Positions 45,030 to 54,761 of a DNA stretch of 64,000 bases are shown piece after piece. Made by a program: the position numbers and the translations under genes. Under the pieces are notes generated by a model. It made no database searches, was not told the origin of the DNA, and was given only the letters and a program-made list of their open reading frames with translations. Position 1 is the first letter of the stretch. Each line of letters begins with the position of its first letter. Location of the stretch: contig JANXBN010000004.1 of the NCBI GenBank assembly GCA_025060635.1, positions 62,001 to 126,000 of the forward strand. Reading direction: 5' to 3'. Source of the stretch: Candidatus Kryptonium sp. GTDB lineage: Bacteria; Bacteroidota; Ignavibacteria; Kryptoniales; Kryptoniaceae.

Positions 45030-47048
45030 ATGAAAAAAATTTTGCTTTTGACATTTGCGTTTATATCTGCTCTTCAAGGGCAAGTCTCATCTCCTCTTCT
45101 TAGTTTAAAAAGAGGAATGCTTTGGGAATCTTTTTACTATGGCAAGATTTGTGCTCCGTTTAATAATTGGCAGAGAATAAATTATGGTATGGATTGGCCC
45201 GGGTTTGATCCTGAATGGGTTGGTGCAGATATAGGAGGTGCAGCATCGCATATCGTCACGGGTGGATTCATAATCGCAGGGCTTGATTCAACTGGTAAAG
45301 TTATTGCTGCTGAAGATTGGGCAATGTATGCAGGAAGCGTTTCTCCAGAGCCAGGAGCAAAATATATTGTTAAAAAACATACAAAAATTGAAAACCACTG
45401 GCAGACCAAATTTCCAGGGCCAGAGGAGATAATTGAAAGCGTTTGGGAGTATAATCCAAATTATCAACCCCAATATCAAGGAGACATGCCTTTACCTGTC
45501 AGAGTTGAAAGAAAAGCTATGCAATGGAGTGGATCTCAAGCTGACGAAAACTACATAATAATTGAATATGTGATAAAAAACATAAGCAATGAGCTTGCGC
45601 CTAATGATAAATTTGGGCTTTACAATGCGACCATCTACAGAATGTACATTCTCTTTACCTATGCTTTTTCAATAAATTCAAGAGCGTGGAGAATTCTATT
45701 TTATCCGCAATATAGCGAGGGAGCGAGGAATAATCGCTTTTTCTTTATCCCTGCTGAGAGATTACTTTTCGGTTATGCAGATGATTTCCCTGCAACGGTT
45801 GAGCGTAATGAGAAATACGGTTATTATAGTCAAGGTGGACCGCAAAGGAAAGGTGAATGGCTTGCCCCAGGATATCCAGGTTTAAGATTTCTTTATATTT
45901 CCCCAGATAGCACACGCAGAGCAAATAGGATAAATGGTTATGCTTGGTCCGCTGCTGATGATAGAATTGATCTTTATGGTCCTTTTGGAACAGCAGGCAT
46001 CGGTCTTGATGGTAGATACGCCATTTGTAGGGATCCAAGAAATGCTTCCTCACCTGTTATATCACCTTCAGATCCACTATGGACAACCAGAAGAATGTGG
46101 TCACTTGTTTCACTTGGACCCTGGACTTTAAGACCAGGTGATACGATAAAAATTGTTACAGCAGAGGTAATCGGTGGAATTTCATATAAAGAAGCAGTTG
46201 ATCCAAACATTGGAGCTTCATTGGTTGGTAGTAAGGGATATAATGAACTTCTAAAAAATGCAAGACGAGCTCAATTCAATTATGACAATAGATATAATGT
46301 ACCTGACCCACCTCCAGCTCCGTATTTCACAATCCGACTCTTTGATGAAAAAGAAGGAGTTATAGCAAATGTCATTGAGTGGTATGATTCCGTTGAGGCA
46401 ATTCCTGATCCAGACTATTCAGGAACTGAGGCGTTTGATCTTGTAGGTTATAGAATTTATCGCTCTAATTATTTACCAATCGGTCCTTGGGAACTTGTGG
46501 CTGACATCAAAAAGAGAGATCCAAAGTATTATGATCCTGTGAAACGAAAATATAAATTTGTTGATACTACGGTGACAATTGGATTTAGCTATTACTACGC
46601 AATTACAAGCTACGACACAGGACATGCGTCTTGGCCTCCAAACTTGTCAGCAAGGTTTCCAGAAACTGGTTCAAATCGTGTTCCACCAATGGAAAGTTCA
46701 ATTTACGCAAATCGCAAAATTGTTCCATTTAAGGCAACTATACCAGCTACAAGTGAACTTGATAAAATTCTCGTTGTCCCAAATCCATTTGTGGCGCGCT
46801 CTGGATTTGTGAATCCAAGAGATGTTGATGTAATTCAATTTGTAAATATCCCAAGCCCATGCGTAATAAGAATTTACACTATTAGAGGAGACCTTGTAAA
46901 AACAATTTATCATAACGATGGTTCCGGTATTGCTTCGTGGAATCAGGTAACAGATTATGGACAATATGTTGAAAGTGGGATATATATTTATCACATTGAA
47001 ACCCCCGAAGGTAAAAAGAAAATCGGTAAGTTTGCAATAATAAGGTAA
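45030..47048 (+). CDS. Large secreted protein with C-terminal sorting-type domain
   Basis: A 672-residue protein with a signal peptide (1-18). The middle is rich in aromatic residues and contains a fibronectin-like segment near 470-540 (FDLVGYRIYRSNYLPIGPW, FVDTTVTIGFSYYYAITSYD). The C terminus (about 590-672) has FlgD-like/T9SS-type strands (KILVVPNPFVARSGFV, RIYTIRGDLVKTIYH, GIYIYHIETPEG). It sits between the TonB receptor and the PorV-like gene with gaps under 25 bases. Surface exposure is likely and function unknown. Confidence 0.75.
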   Translation: MKKILLLTFAFISALQGQVSSPLLSLKRGMLWESFYYGKICAPFNNWQRINYGMDWPGFDPEWVGADIGGAASHIVTGGFIIAGLDSTGKVIAAEDWAMYAGSVSPEPGAKYIVKKHTKIENHWQTKFPGPEEIIESVWEYNPNYQPQYQGDMPLPVRVERKAMQWSGSQADENYIIIEYVIKNISNELAPNDKFGLYNATIYRMYILFTYAFSINSRAWRILFYPQYSEGARNNRFFFIPAERLLFGYADDFPATVERNEKYGYYSQGGPQRKGEWLAPGYPGLRFLYISPDSTRRANRINGYAWSAADDRIDLYGPFGTAGIGLDGRYAICRDPRNASSPVISPSDPLWTTRRMWSLVSLGPWTLRPGDTIKIVTAEVIGGISYKEAVDPNIGASLVGSKGYNELLKNARRAQFNYDNRYNVPDPPPAPYFTIRLFDEKEGVIANVIEWYDSVEAIPDPDYSGTEAFDLVGYRIYRSNYLPIGPWELVADIKKRDPKYYDPVKRKYKFVDTTVTIGFSYYYAITSYDTGHASWPPNLSARFPETGSNRVPPMESSIYANRKIVPFKATIPATSELDKILVVPNPFVARSGFVNPRDVDVIQFVNIPSPCVIRIYTIRGDLVKTIYHNDGSGIASWNQVTDYGQYVESGIYIYHIETPEGKKKIGKFAIIR

Positions 47049-47068
47049 ACAATAAACAGGGTTTAACA

Positions 47069-48013
47069 ATGAAAAAAGTTTTGCTATTTTTGTGTCTATC
47101 TCTAAACCTTGTCTTTTCGCAGACATTTAAAAAAGTTGGTACAACTGGTTATGTTTTTCTTGAAATTCCAGTAAGCACAAGAGCAAGCGGGGTTGGTGAC
47201 GCAGGTGTCGCTTTGTTTCATACAAGTGCGGATGCAATTTTTATAAATCCAGCTCTTACTGGATTTACAACAAAAAAACAATCCCTTAATTTCACATTTG
47301 CAAATTGGCTTGCAGATGTAAAGCAAATGGCATCAGCTTATACGATAAAACTTGGCAATGCTGGCGTTTTTGGAATTGGACTTGTTCATTTTGATTTTGG
47401 AACTATGCAAGGAACTGTTAACGCTAATCCAGATCAACCTGGAAATTATATTATAACTGAAACTTTTTCAGCTGATGCCCTTGCTTTTGGAATATCATAT
47501 TCTAAAATGTTAACCGATAGATTCTCATTTGGCGGTTTTGTTAAGTATGTTAGAGAAAAAATTTGGGTCTATAAATCCGAAAATTTCGTTTTTGATGTCG
47601 GGGTTCTATACTTCACTGGCTTTAGAAGCTTAAGGATAGCAGGAGCAATTCAAAATTTCGGCGTTGATAGTAAATATATCGGTGACTCTTTTAAGATGCC
47701 AGTGATGTTTAAACTTGGGATCGCTGGTGAAATTATAGGTGAATATAATCAACCAACTAAACTTTCATTAATGATAGAAGCTTTGCATCCAAGTGATTCG
47801 CCTGAGAAATTGAACCTCGGAATTGAATATTCATATAAGAATTTTTTGAGTTTGAGGGGTGGATATAAACTTAACTATGATGAAGAAAACTTTACGCTTG
47901 GTTTGGGTTTAAATGGCTCAAGCGCACGAATACCAGTCAACCTTGACTTTTCATATCTTAACTTCAATCGCCTTGGCTCGGTTGTTAGAGTTGGGGTTGG
48001 AATTGAGTTTTGA
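47069..48013 (+). CDS. PorV/PorQ-family outer-membrane protein
   Basis: A 314-residue barrel protein with a signal peptide (1-18). The N-terminal signature FLEIPVSTRASGVGDAGVALFHTSADAIFINPA, read here in two parts, and the later FSFGGFVKYVRE and SLRGGYKLNYDEENFTLGLG motifs identify the PorV/PorQ (UPF0164-like) family. PorV carries T9SS cargo to the attachment complex. Its location directly after two T9SS-type substrates suggests it serves their secretion. Confidence 0.85.
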   Translation: MKKVLLFLCLSLNLVFSQTFKKVGTTGYVFLEIPVSTRASGVGDAGVALFHTSADAIFINPALTGFTTKKQSLNFTFANWLADVKQMASAYTIKLGNAGVFGIGLVHFDFGTMQGTVNANPDQPGNYIITETFSADALAFGISYSKMLTDRFSFGGFVKYVREKIWVYKSENFVFDVGVLYFTGFRSLRIAGAIQNFGVDSKYIGDSFKMPVMFKLGIAGEIIGEYNQPTKLSLMIEALHPSDSPEKLNLGIEYSYKNFLSLRGGYKLNYDEENFTLGLGLNGSSARIPVNLDFSYLNFNRLGSVVRVGVGIEF

Positions 48014-48145
48014 AGATCTCAAGCATGAAATGAAATCCACTTACTAAACCGAAGGTTTATGATCTCGCCCATTTGAGGGGCTTTCATTTGATTAAGTTGT
48101 AAATCTTTTTTAAAATTAAAAAAGTCAAAACAAAGTAGAGGAGCT

Positions 48146-49060
48146 ATGAAAGTTCTTTCACTGCGAACTGAAAAGGAAAATTTCATCGGAATCATTTACG
48201 ACGAGAGCGGGCGAATTCTAAATCTAACAGACGCGCTTCCACTTTATCAAAAACTTAAAAATCAAATTGACGATTTCCCACATATAAAAACTGTAACCGA
48301 GCTTTTCAGGGAACAGCTGTTTAACATTGATCTTTTCAAAAGGGTCATTGACTTCGTTGAAAAGCATAATCTAATGGAATATCTTTTTGTGAAAGAATCA
48401 TTCAAATATAACGCTCCCGTTGAGTTTCCACCGAAATTTATCTGTTTAGCTAAAAACTACGAAGAACACGCGAAGGAATTCGGTTCAACACCACCTTCCG
48501 AAGAACCAGTGATTTTCGCTAAAAGTGGAACATCTGTCATAGGACATCTTGAAACGATCTATATCCCAACTAATGTCGGAAGAATTGATCACGAGGTTGA
48601 ACTTGCAATTGTGATAGGTAAAAGAGGAAAAAGAATTAAAAAAGAAAATGCATGGAGCCATATCGCCGGATATACAATCGTTATAGATGTCACTGCCCGA
48701 GATATTCAAAGAAAAGATGTCCAAGCACAACATCCTTGGTTTAGATCAAAAAGTTTTGACTATTTCGCTCCGATGGGACCATGGATCGTTACCGCTGATG
48801 AAATTCAACCCCCAATTGAACTTGATATAAAACTTTGGGTTAACGATGAACTCAGACAAAACTCAAACACGAAAAATATGATTTTTGATATTCCAACCAT
48901 AATTGAATCCATAAGCAAATACATGACCCTCTATCCAGGTGATGTAATCTCAACTGGAACGCCTGAAGGAGTCGGGCCTATTAAGCCAGGTGATAAGATA
49001 ATAGCGCAAATCCAAAAAATTGGGGAACTTGTAAATTATGTTGAAGCAGACATAGAATAA
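48146..49060 (+). CDS. Fumarylacetoacetate hydrolase-family protein
   Basis: A 304-residue protein. The C-terminal FAH domain has the expected metal-binding and catalytic landmarks: KFICLAKNYEEHAKE, IIYIPTNVGRIDHEVELAIVIGKRGKRI (in shorter pieces), DVTARDIQ, and the terminal ISTGTPEGVGPIKPGD. FAH relatives cleave or decarboxylate 2-oxo acids, for example in aromatic degradation. The substrate is not determinable. It starts a short plus-strand pair with the PLP enzyme 18 bases on. Confidence 0.88.
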   Translation: MKVLSLRTEKENFIGIIYDESGRILNLTDALPLYQKLKNQIDDFPHIKTVTELFREQLFNIDLFKRVIDFVEKHNLMEYLFVKESFKYNAPVEFPPKFICLAKNYEEHAKEFGSTPPSEEPVIFAKSGTSVIGHLETIYIPTNVGRIDHEVELAIVIGKRGKRIKKENAWSHIAGYTIVIDVTARDIQRKDVQAQHPWFRSKSFDYFAPMGPWIVTADEIQPPIELDIKLWVNDELRQNSNTKNMIFDIPTIIESISKYMTLYPGDVISTGTPEGVGPIKPGDKIIAQIQKIGELVNYVEADIE

Positions 49061-49078
49061 AACTTAACACTTAAAACT

Positions 49079-50368
49079 ATGCGGAGAAAAGAGTTTTTAA
49101 AATCAATGGCTTTATTAACTTTCTCTCAATTTTTACCTGACTTAAAGTTCAAGGCAAGTTACTCCAGCGTTGAAAACTTCATAGAACAAATCTCAAATCT
49201 TGAACCTAAAAACTCAAATTTCTGGAAGTTAGTTCGTGATCAATTTCCGATACCTAAAGATTATGTTTATTTAAACACGGGAGGACTTGGCTCGTCTCCG
49301 TATGTTGTTAGTCAGAAAGTTAAAGAGGAGATGGATAACCTTGACAAATACCCAACACCAAATCATGATCTACAAAGATGGTGGAAGGTTAAAGAAAAAT
49401 GTGCAAATCTTTTAAATTGTGAAAAAGAAGAGATTGCTCTTGTTAGCTGTGCAACGGAGGCAATAAATATAATCGTGAATGGACTCCCTTTGAGAAAAGG
49501 TGATGAGGTCATACTTACAACCCATGAGCATGTCGCCGGAAATTTACCTTTGTTAAACCGAGCTAAAAGAGATGGAATTATACTTAAAACATTTGAACCT
49601 GATTTGAAAAATTGGGCTGGAAATGTAGAAAGAATTGAAAAACTAATAACGAAAAAAACAAAACTAATTTTTGTAAGCCATATAACTTGCACCACAGGTC
49701 AACGACTACCAGAAAAGGAAATTTGCAAACTTGCTAAGGATAAAGGATTGTGGGTTTTTCTGGATGGTGCTCAAGTTCCCGGAATGATGCCTGTAGATGT
49801 TAAGGAATATGATTGTGATTTTTACACAACAAGCGGGCATAAGTGGCTCCTTGGTCCAAAGAGAACTGGAATCCTTTATGTTAAGAAGAAAAATCTTGAC
49901 CTCATTCAACCTATAACTGTTGGTGGATATTCAGATGATGGATATAGCATTGAAAAGAACGAACTCAAGTTCCAACCATCTTCTCAAAGATTTGAGTATG
50001 GAACTCAAAACCCAGCTCTATTTTTTGGGCTTGAAACAGCAATTGATTTTTTGAATGCCATCGGAATTGAAAATGTTTGGATGCACAATAGGGCGCTTGC
50101 CGAAACCTTCTACCAAGAACTTTTGAAAATTCCAAATGTTGATGTTCTATCGCCAGTTGATGAAAACTTCAGAACCGCTATGATAAGTTTTAAAATGAAA
50201 AATTTAAGTTATGACAAAGTTGTTTCATATCTCATGGAGAAAAGAATAAGAGTTAGGCCCGTCACAGAGGGCAATCTAATGGCTGTGAGGGTTTCTTTCC
50301 ATGTTTATAATAACGAGATGGATGTTGCGAAAATTTTGAATGAAATCAAGAACCTCGCTCAGTTGTGA
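49079..50368 (+). CDS. Class V PLP-dependent enzyme (isopenicillin-N-epimerase/cysteine-desulfurase-like)
   Basis: A 429-residue fold-type I enzyme. The cofactor-binding motifs are YLNTGGLGSSP, SCATEAINIIVNG, FLDGAQVPGMMPVDV and the Schiff-base lysine in TTSGHKWLLGPKRTG. The N terminus MRRKEFLKSMALLTFS resembles a twin-arginine signal, which would place the enzyme in the periplasm with cofactor already bound. Substrate unknown. It pairs with the FAH-family gene upstream. Confidence 0.85.
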   Translation: MRRKEFLKSMALLTFSQFLPDLKFKASYSSVENFIEQISNLEPKNSNFWKLVRDQFPIPKDYVYLNTGGLGSSPYVVSQKVKEEMDNLDKYPTPNHDLQRWWKVKEKCANLLNCEKEEIALVSCATEAINIIVNGLPLRKGDEVILTTHEHVAGNLPLLNRAKRDGIILKTFEPDLKNWAGNVERIEKLITKKTKLIFVSHITCTTGQRLPEKEICKLAKDKGLWVFLDGAQVPGMMPVDVKEYDCDFYTTSGHKWLLGPKRTGILYVKKKNLDLIQPITVGGYSDDGYSIEKNELKFQPSSQRFEYGTQNPALFFGLETAIDFLNAIGIENVWMHNRALAETFYQELLKIPNVDVLSPVDENFRTAMISFKMKNLSYDKVVSYLMEKRIRVRPVTEGNLMAVRVSFHVYNNEMDVAKILNEIKNLAQL

Positions 50369-50387
50369 TGCGAAAGTTCATATCTTT

Positions 50388-51281
50388 TCAGTTTTTCATA
50401 TATTCAAGATAAGTTGATTGATGTGATGGATCAGCGATGATTAATTTTTTGTAGATAGATTCTTTATTTTTTGCGGTTTTAAAAATTTCCGCAAGCTCCA
50501 AATACTTTGCATCAAAGAAAAGTTTCACAAGAGTTGAAGTTGGGTTAACATTTTTCTTTATGTTTATCATTACATCAATCACAGAATCAATCGTTGCAAG
50601 AGCATCCGCAGGGCGTTTCTGGAGAAGATCAAGCCCATTGTAATGGTAATCATACATTGCTTTCCTGAAATCAGCGTATTTTGAATCAAGCAGTTCGTCT
50701 ATGAGATTAAATCTACTAAATCCAGATGTAACTTTTTGCCAACCTCTTGAATACCGCGAAGATTGAGCGTTTGTGCAAATTCTAAATGCCTTTTCAAAAA
50801 ATTCCGTCCCACCGAAAGGTTCATAAGTGTCAAAATCATAACCGATGATAATATACATGTAGAAATCAATTAAGCTTAAAAGTGGATCAAAACGAAATTC
50901 ATCGTGATACATCGGCTGGTTTTTGTCGTAGTAAAAATCAACTTTATCATCAAGTATTCTCAAAACAGCCGTGCTTTTATCCGAATCATAAATTTGCCTC
51001 TGTGAACCTATAAAAATTTGTGCTTGATAATTATTTCCGCTCGCTGATGTGAAAAAGATATTCATAGTGCATTGAATTTTTTGACCCCCGAGATCAACAT
51101 TTGTCCATTTATAAGTGTTAATGTATCGCTCAATTTTTTCAGCGAAGTCAGATAAATCAGATTTATTTTGGGGCGGTAATTGTTCAAAATTAACAGTGAC
51201 TTTACATTCAATTTCCTGTGCCGATGAAGAGTAAAAAAGTAGGAAAAGTAAAAGGATAAAGCAGAAAAGCTTCTTCGTCAT
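50388..51281 (-). CDS. PorD-like T9SS protein (DUF4835)
   Basis: A 297-residue periplasmic protein with a signal peptide (1-20, ending SSAQ). The DUF4835 landmarks are present: ECKVTVNFEQLPPQNKSDLSDFAEKIERYIN in shorter segments, KIQCTMNIFFTSASGNNYQAQ, FRFDPLLSLIDFYMYIIIGYD and a helical C terminus. DUF4835/PorD is required for T9SS function in Bacteroidota. Its gene overlaps the TPR gene upstream by four bases. It supports an active T9SS. Confidence 0.87.
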   Translation of the reverse strand: MTKKLFCFILLLFLLFYSSSAQEIECKVTVNFEQLPPQNKSDLSDFAEKIERYINTYKWTNVDLGGQKIQCTMNIFFTSASGNNYQAQIFIGSQRQIYDSDKSTAVLRILDDKVDFYYDKNQPMYHDEFRFDPLLSLIDFYMYIIIGYDFDTYEPFGGTEFFEKAFRICTNAQSSRYSRGWQKVTSGFSRFNLIDELLDSKYADFRKAMYDYHYNGLDLLQKRPADALATIDSVIDVMINIKKNVNPTSTLVKLFFDAKYLELAEIFKTAKNKESIYKKLIIADPSHQSTYLEYMKN

Positions 51282-52069
51282 GATGCTTTATCTTTTATCT
51301 TTTCCAGAAGCTCTTTTGCCTCCTTCCTAAATTGGGGGTCATCTTCATCTTCCGTTGGTAATTCTTGGATTTTCATTAAATGTTCTTTTGCTTTTTTGTA
51401 ATTTTTAACTTCAATGTAAGCTTTTGCAGCGTCAAGTCGGAACATGATAAAGGTTGGTCTTAGGCTTATTGCCTTCTCAAAGTTTTTTATTGCGTCGTCA
51501 TAATTTGCCCATCCGAGACCAAGTGGTGCGCGGAATAGTTTTGGTTTTTCACATAGCTTTGCATGAGTTCTCCCAAGGATATAATAAGCAGCGCTGTTAT
51601 TTGGATCAAGTTGGATCGCCTTTTCAGCATCTTCTTTAATTTTTTTTACGATATCAATTGATTCCCAAACACCTTTGAAGAGCGCAATTCTACCTAAGGC
51701 AATAGCTCTTCGTGTGTAGCCCATTGAGCCGTTAGGATTTACTTGAATTGCAAGATCAGCGTACTCCTTTGCTTTTTCATACATTTCAAGTTGTTTTTGT
51801 TTCTCTTCTTTTGTTCTCGCTGGAAGATGCTCACCAATATCAACATAAACTTTGCTTAACTTCCAAAGGACATCATAGTTTTTGGGGTCAATTTTATATG
51901 CTTCAAGATATTTCTCTAATGCTTTGTAATTGTCAAATTTCTTCTCGGAATATTCATCACCTTCGGCGATAAGTTGTTTTAGTTTTTCACTTGATTGAGA
52001 AAACAGGAGAGCAAATGAGATAATTAATAAAGCTATGACTCGTGAGAAATATCTCATTTTTGGCTCCAA
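51278..52069 (-). CDS. Exported TPR-repeat protein
   Basis: A 263-residue protein with a signal peptide (about 1-24) and about five TPR motifs (KALEKYLEAYKIDPKNYDVLWKL, AYYILGRTHAKL, AIKNFEKAISLRPTFIMFRL and others). It overlaps the DUF4835 gene by four bases (ATGA), so it probably acts with the T9SS component, perhaps as a periplasmic scaffold. Confidence 0.82.
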   Translation of the reverse strand: MEPKMRYFSRVIALLIISFALLFSQSSEKLKQLIAEGDEYSEKKFDNYKALEKYLEAYKIDPKNYDVLWKLSKVYVDIGEHLPARTKEEKQKQLEMYEKAKEYADLAIQVNPNGSMGYTRRAIALGRIALFKGVWESIDIVKKIKEDAEKAIQLDPNNSAAYYILGRTHAKLCEKPKLFRAPLGLGWANYDDAIKNFEKAISLRPTFIMFRLDAAKAYIEVKNYKKAKEHLMKIQELPTEDEDDPQFRKEAKELLEKIKDKAS

Positions 52070-52087
52070 ATTTGTTTTACTGGTTTA

Positions 52088-52711
52088 TCAATCGCCCATT
52101 TTCAATCTACGGATTTCATCCCGAATTTGGGCAGCTTTTTCGTAATCTTCTTTCTTTATTGCTTCTTCAAGTTGTTTTTGTAGCTCAGCGATTCTTTCTT
52201 CTTTTGAAGTTGGCTTTGGAGTTCGTTTTGGCGTTGGGGGTTGAGGAATATCTTCGTCAGGGAATGGAGATTCTTCTTCCTCGGATTCGTCAACCTGTGA
52301 TTCCTCTGGAGCGAAGCTTGCTTCGTCCATAACTTCTTCATTTACATAAATCGGTGCCCCACACCTTAGCGCAACGGCAATTGCATCGCTTGGCCTTGAA
52401 TCAATTTCATATGTCATACCATTTAATTCAATATAGATCTTTGCGTAAAATGTCCCATCTTTTAAATCTGTTACCACGACCTCAAGTATTACAGCTCCAA
52501 TTCCATCAAGTATGTTTTTTATCAGATCGTGCGTCAAAGGACGCGGTGGTTTTATTCCTTCCATTTCAAGAGCGATTGCTTGCGCTTCAAATGAGCCAAT
52601 GATTATAGGAAGTCGTCTATCACCACCAACCTCTTTCAAAATCAAAGCATAAGAGCTTGGCCCTGTGGGCGTTGCAGATAATCCAACTATGTCTACTTGA
52701 ATTTTTTTCAC
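52088..52711 (-). CDS. Bifunctional nuclease (BFN/DUF151) with C-terminal UVR motif
   Basis: A 207-residue protein. The N-terminal 130 residues are the BFN/DUF151 domain (PTGPSSYALILKEVGGDRRLPI, IKPPRPLTHDLIKNIL, IDSRPSDAIAVALRCGAPIYV). An acidic, proline-rich linker leads to a UVR (UvrB/UvrC-type) helix hairpin (ELQKQLEEAIKKEDYEKAAQ) at the C terminus. BFN domains have reported nuclease activity and the UVR motif usually mediates protein interactions in DNA repair or Clp complexes. Confidence 0.88.
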   Translation of the reverse strand: MKKIQVDIVGLSATPTGPSSYALILKEVGGDRRLPIIIGSFEAQAIALEMEGIKPPRPLTHDLIKNILDGIGAVILEVVVTDLKDGTFYAKIYIELNGMTYEIDSRPSDAIAVALRCGAPIYVNEEVMDEASFAPEESQVDESEEEESPFPDEDIPQPPTPKRTPKPTSKEERIAELQKQLEEAIKKEDYEKAAQIRDEIRRLKMGD

Positions 52712-52741
52712 TTTAAATCAATCCTCCTTGTTTTTAAAGTT

Positions 52742-53728
52742 TTACTTTCCAAGAACTTTTTTCAGTTCTTTAATCAGAGCGGGAACAACCTCAAACAAAT
52801 CTCCTACTATTCCGTAATCTGCAACTTGAAATATCGGCGCGTCTTTATCTTTATTTATTGCAACTATTACTTTTGATGAAGACATTCCAGCAAGATGCTG
52901 AATCGCTCCTGATATTCCAACTGCAATGTAAAGTTTAGGTGAAACTGTTTTACCTGTTTGACCAACCTGTTCGTCATGTGGACGCCATCCCGCATCTACT
53001 ACTGCTCTTGAAGCACCAACCGCTGCACCGAGGACATCAGCAAGTTCTTCAATAAGTTTAAAGTTCTCTGGTGCTTTTAAACCTCTTCCACCAGCAACAA
53101 TTATATCAGCTTCTGTGACATCAATTTTTCCTTGAGTTGCTGCTATCGTTTCAAACGCAACGACTTTAAAATCATCGTCATTTAAATTTATTTCAATTTT
53201 CTCAAGGCTTGCAACTTTACCATCCTTTTCGCCAACTGGAAAGACATTAGGTCTTAAAGTGAAAATTTTTTTATCAGAGTTAATTTTTACTTTTATAAAA
53301 GCTTTACCAGCATAAACAGGTCTTGTTGCGATTACTTCACCATTTTCAACTTTCAAATCGGTACAGTCAACAGCAAATCCAGCGTTAATTTTCCCAGCTA
53401 CTCTCGGAGCAACCTCCTTACCCATAGCTGTTGCGGACATGAAAAGATAATCAGCTTCAACCTTTTGCATCACTTCTGCTATAACTTTAGCATATGCAGT
53501 TAAAGAATACTGACCAAGTCTTGAATCTTGAACAATTAAAACTTTTTCAGCGCCATAATCCCCAAGTTCAGGTGCTATTTTTTCAACATTTTCGTCCCCA
53601 ATTACAAGTGTATAAAATTCAGCTGATAATTCATCTGCAACTCTTTTACCAGTTCTTACTGCCTCAAAGGCGGACTTTTTAAATTTTCCTTCCCTTTGTT
53701 CAGCAAATGTTAAAACTCTTTTCGCCAT
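52742..53728 (-). CDS. etfA: Electron transfer flavoprotein alpha subunit EtfA
   Basis: A 328-residue EtfA. The C-terminal FAD-binding part has IVAGGRGLKAPENFKLIEELA, GRASRAVVDAGWR-like text (GASRAVVDAGWRPHDEQVGQTGK) and VGISGAIQHLAGMSSSKVIVAINKDKDAPIFQVADYGIVGDL in order. EtfAB passes electrons from acyl-CoA dehydrogenases to the quinone pool or bifurcates them. It follows etfB on the minus strand with a 63-base gap. Confidence 0.94.
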   Translation of the reverse strand: MAKRVLTFAEQREGKFKKSAFEAVRTGKRVADELSAEFYTLVIGDENVEKIAPELGDYGAEKVLIVQDSRLGQYSLTAYAKVIAEVMQKVEADYLFMSATAMGKEVAPRVAGKINAGFAVDCTDLKVENGEVIATRPVYAGKAFIKVKINSDKKIFTLRPNVFPVGEKDGKVASLEKIEINLNDDDFKVVAFETIAATQGKIDVTEADIIVAGGRGLKAPENFKLIEELADVLGAAVGASRAVVDAGWRPHDEQVGQTGKTVSPKLYIAVGISGAIQHLAGMSSSKVIVAINKDKDAPIFQVADYGIVGDLFEVVPALIKELKKVLGK

Positions 53729-53791
53729 CTTTTCACGATTTAAATTTGTTTTAAAATAATTATTCCCGAAGTATTTTGCAACTTTAAAATT

Positions 53792-54541
53792 TCAAATTAC
53801 TTTAGCTTCCTCTCTTAACAAACGAACAAGTTCTTCAACTGCATTTGCATCTGTGCCAAGAATTCTTCCTGCCTTTTTCGGTGGCGGAAGCAACATTTCA
53901 ATGACCTCGGCTTTATTCTCAAATTTTACCGCTTCTCTTTCTTCAACTGGTTTGCTCTTTGCTGCCATTATACCTTTGAGGGAGGGATATCTTGGTTCAT
54001 TTAAACCCCGTTGAGCTCCAATTATTATCGGTAGCTTCCCACGAATCCTTTCTCTCCCGCCTTCAATTTCTCGCTCAGCTATGATTGTTCCATCTTGATT
54101 AATTTCAAGTTTAACAACGACAGTAATTGAAGGTATTCCAAGTAGTTCCCCAACTAAACTTGGCATAGCTTGGTTATCGTAATCAATTGATTGTTTTCCG
54201 AAGAAAATAATATCTGGTGAAATTTCCTTTAAAACTTCAGCAAGTGCTTTCGCAATTGAAAATGTATCTCTTTGTGAATCGTCCTTAAGTAAAATCCCTC
54301 TATCAGCTCCCATTGCTAAAGCTCGCCTTATCACCTCCACATTTTCACTTCCACCAAGTGAAATCACAGTAATTTCGCCTCCAAATTTCTCCTTCACTCT
54401 CAACGCTTCCTCAACTGCAAATTCATCATATGGATTTAAAATGTAGTTCACCCCAGTTTTGTCAATTGTTTTACCATCTGCACCAATTTTTACTTTTGTT
54501 TCTGTGTCTGGAACCCGATTTACGCAGACAGCAATTTTCAT
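53792..54541 (-). CDS. etfB: Electron transfer flavoprotein beta subunit EtfB
   Basis: A 249-residue EtfB. CVNRVPDTETKVKIGADGKTI near the start, NPYDEFAVEEALRVKEKFGG, RRALAMGADRGILL and FFGKQSIDYDNQAMPSLVGELLGIP are characteristic. It is the partner of etfA. The 220 bases before it hold a 15-codon frame with no support and no clear promoter. Confidence 0.94.
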   Translation of the reverse strand: MKIAVCVNRVPDTETKVKIGADGKTIDKTGVNYILNPYDEFAVEEALRVKEKFGGEITVISLGGSENVEVIRRALAMGADRGILLKDDSQRDTFSIAKALAEVLKEISPDIIFFGKQSIDYDNQAMPSLVGELLGIPSITVVVKLEINQDGTIIAEREIEGGRERIRGKLPIIIGAQRGLNEPRYPSLKGIMAAKSKPVEEREAVKFENKAEVIEMLLPPPKKAGRILGTDANAVEELVRLLREEAKVI

Positions 54542-54761
54542 AGGTTGATTTAATTTTGTTTTAAATCAAATTTGATTCTTTTCCTCAAGGAGCTTAAAAA
54601 ACACACTAAAAAATACTTATTTTCCCAAAATGTTCCAACTTAAATTTGGCCGAAAAACAAAAATCCACACCAATGAGCTCAACACCAAAAGAATTAATTG
54701 CTCGTTTAGTTGAAGATTAAAAGCAATGAATCAGATGGATGAAACTTTTTTGGTAAAGATA

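Noticed and set aside
48040-48085. Short inverted repeats (TAAACC/GGTTTA and GCCC/GGGC) after the PorV-like gene
   Set aside because: Stems are too short and no T tract follows; not called as a terminator.
54673-54720. 15-codon ATG frame upstream of etfB that reads like a protein start
   Set aside because: No ribosome binding site and no continuation in any frame.
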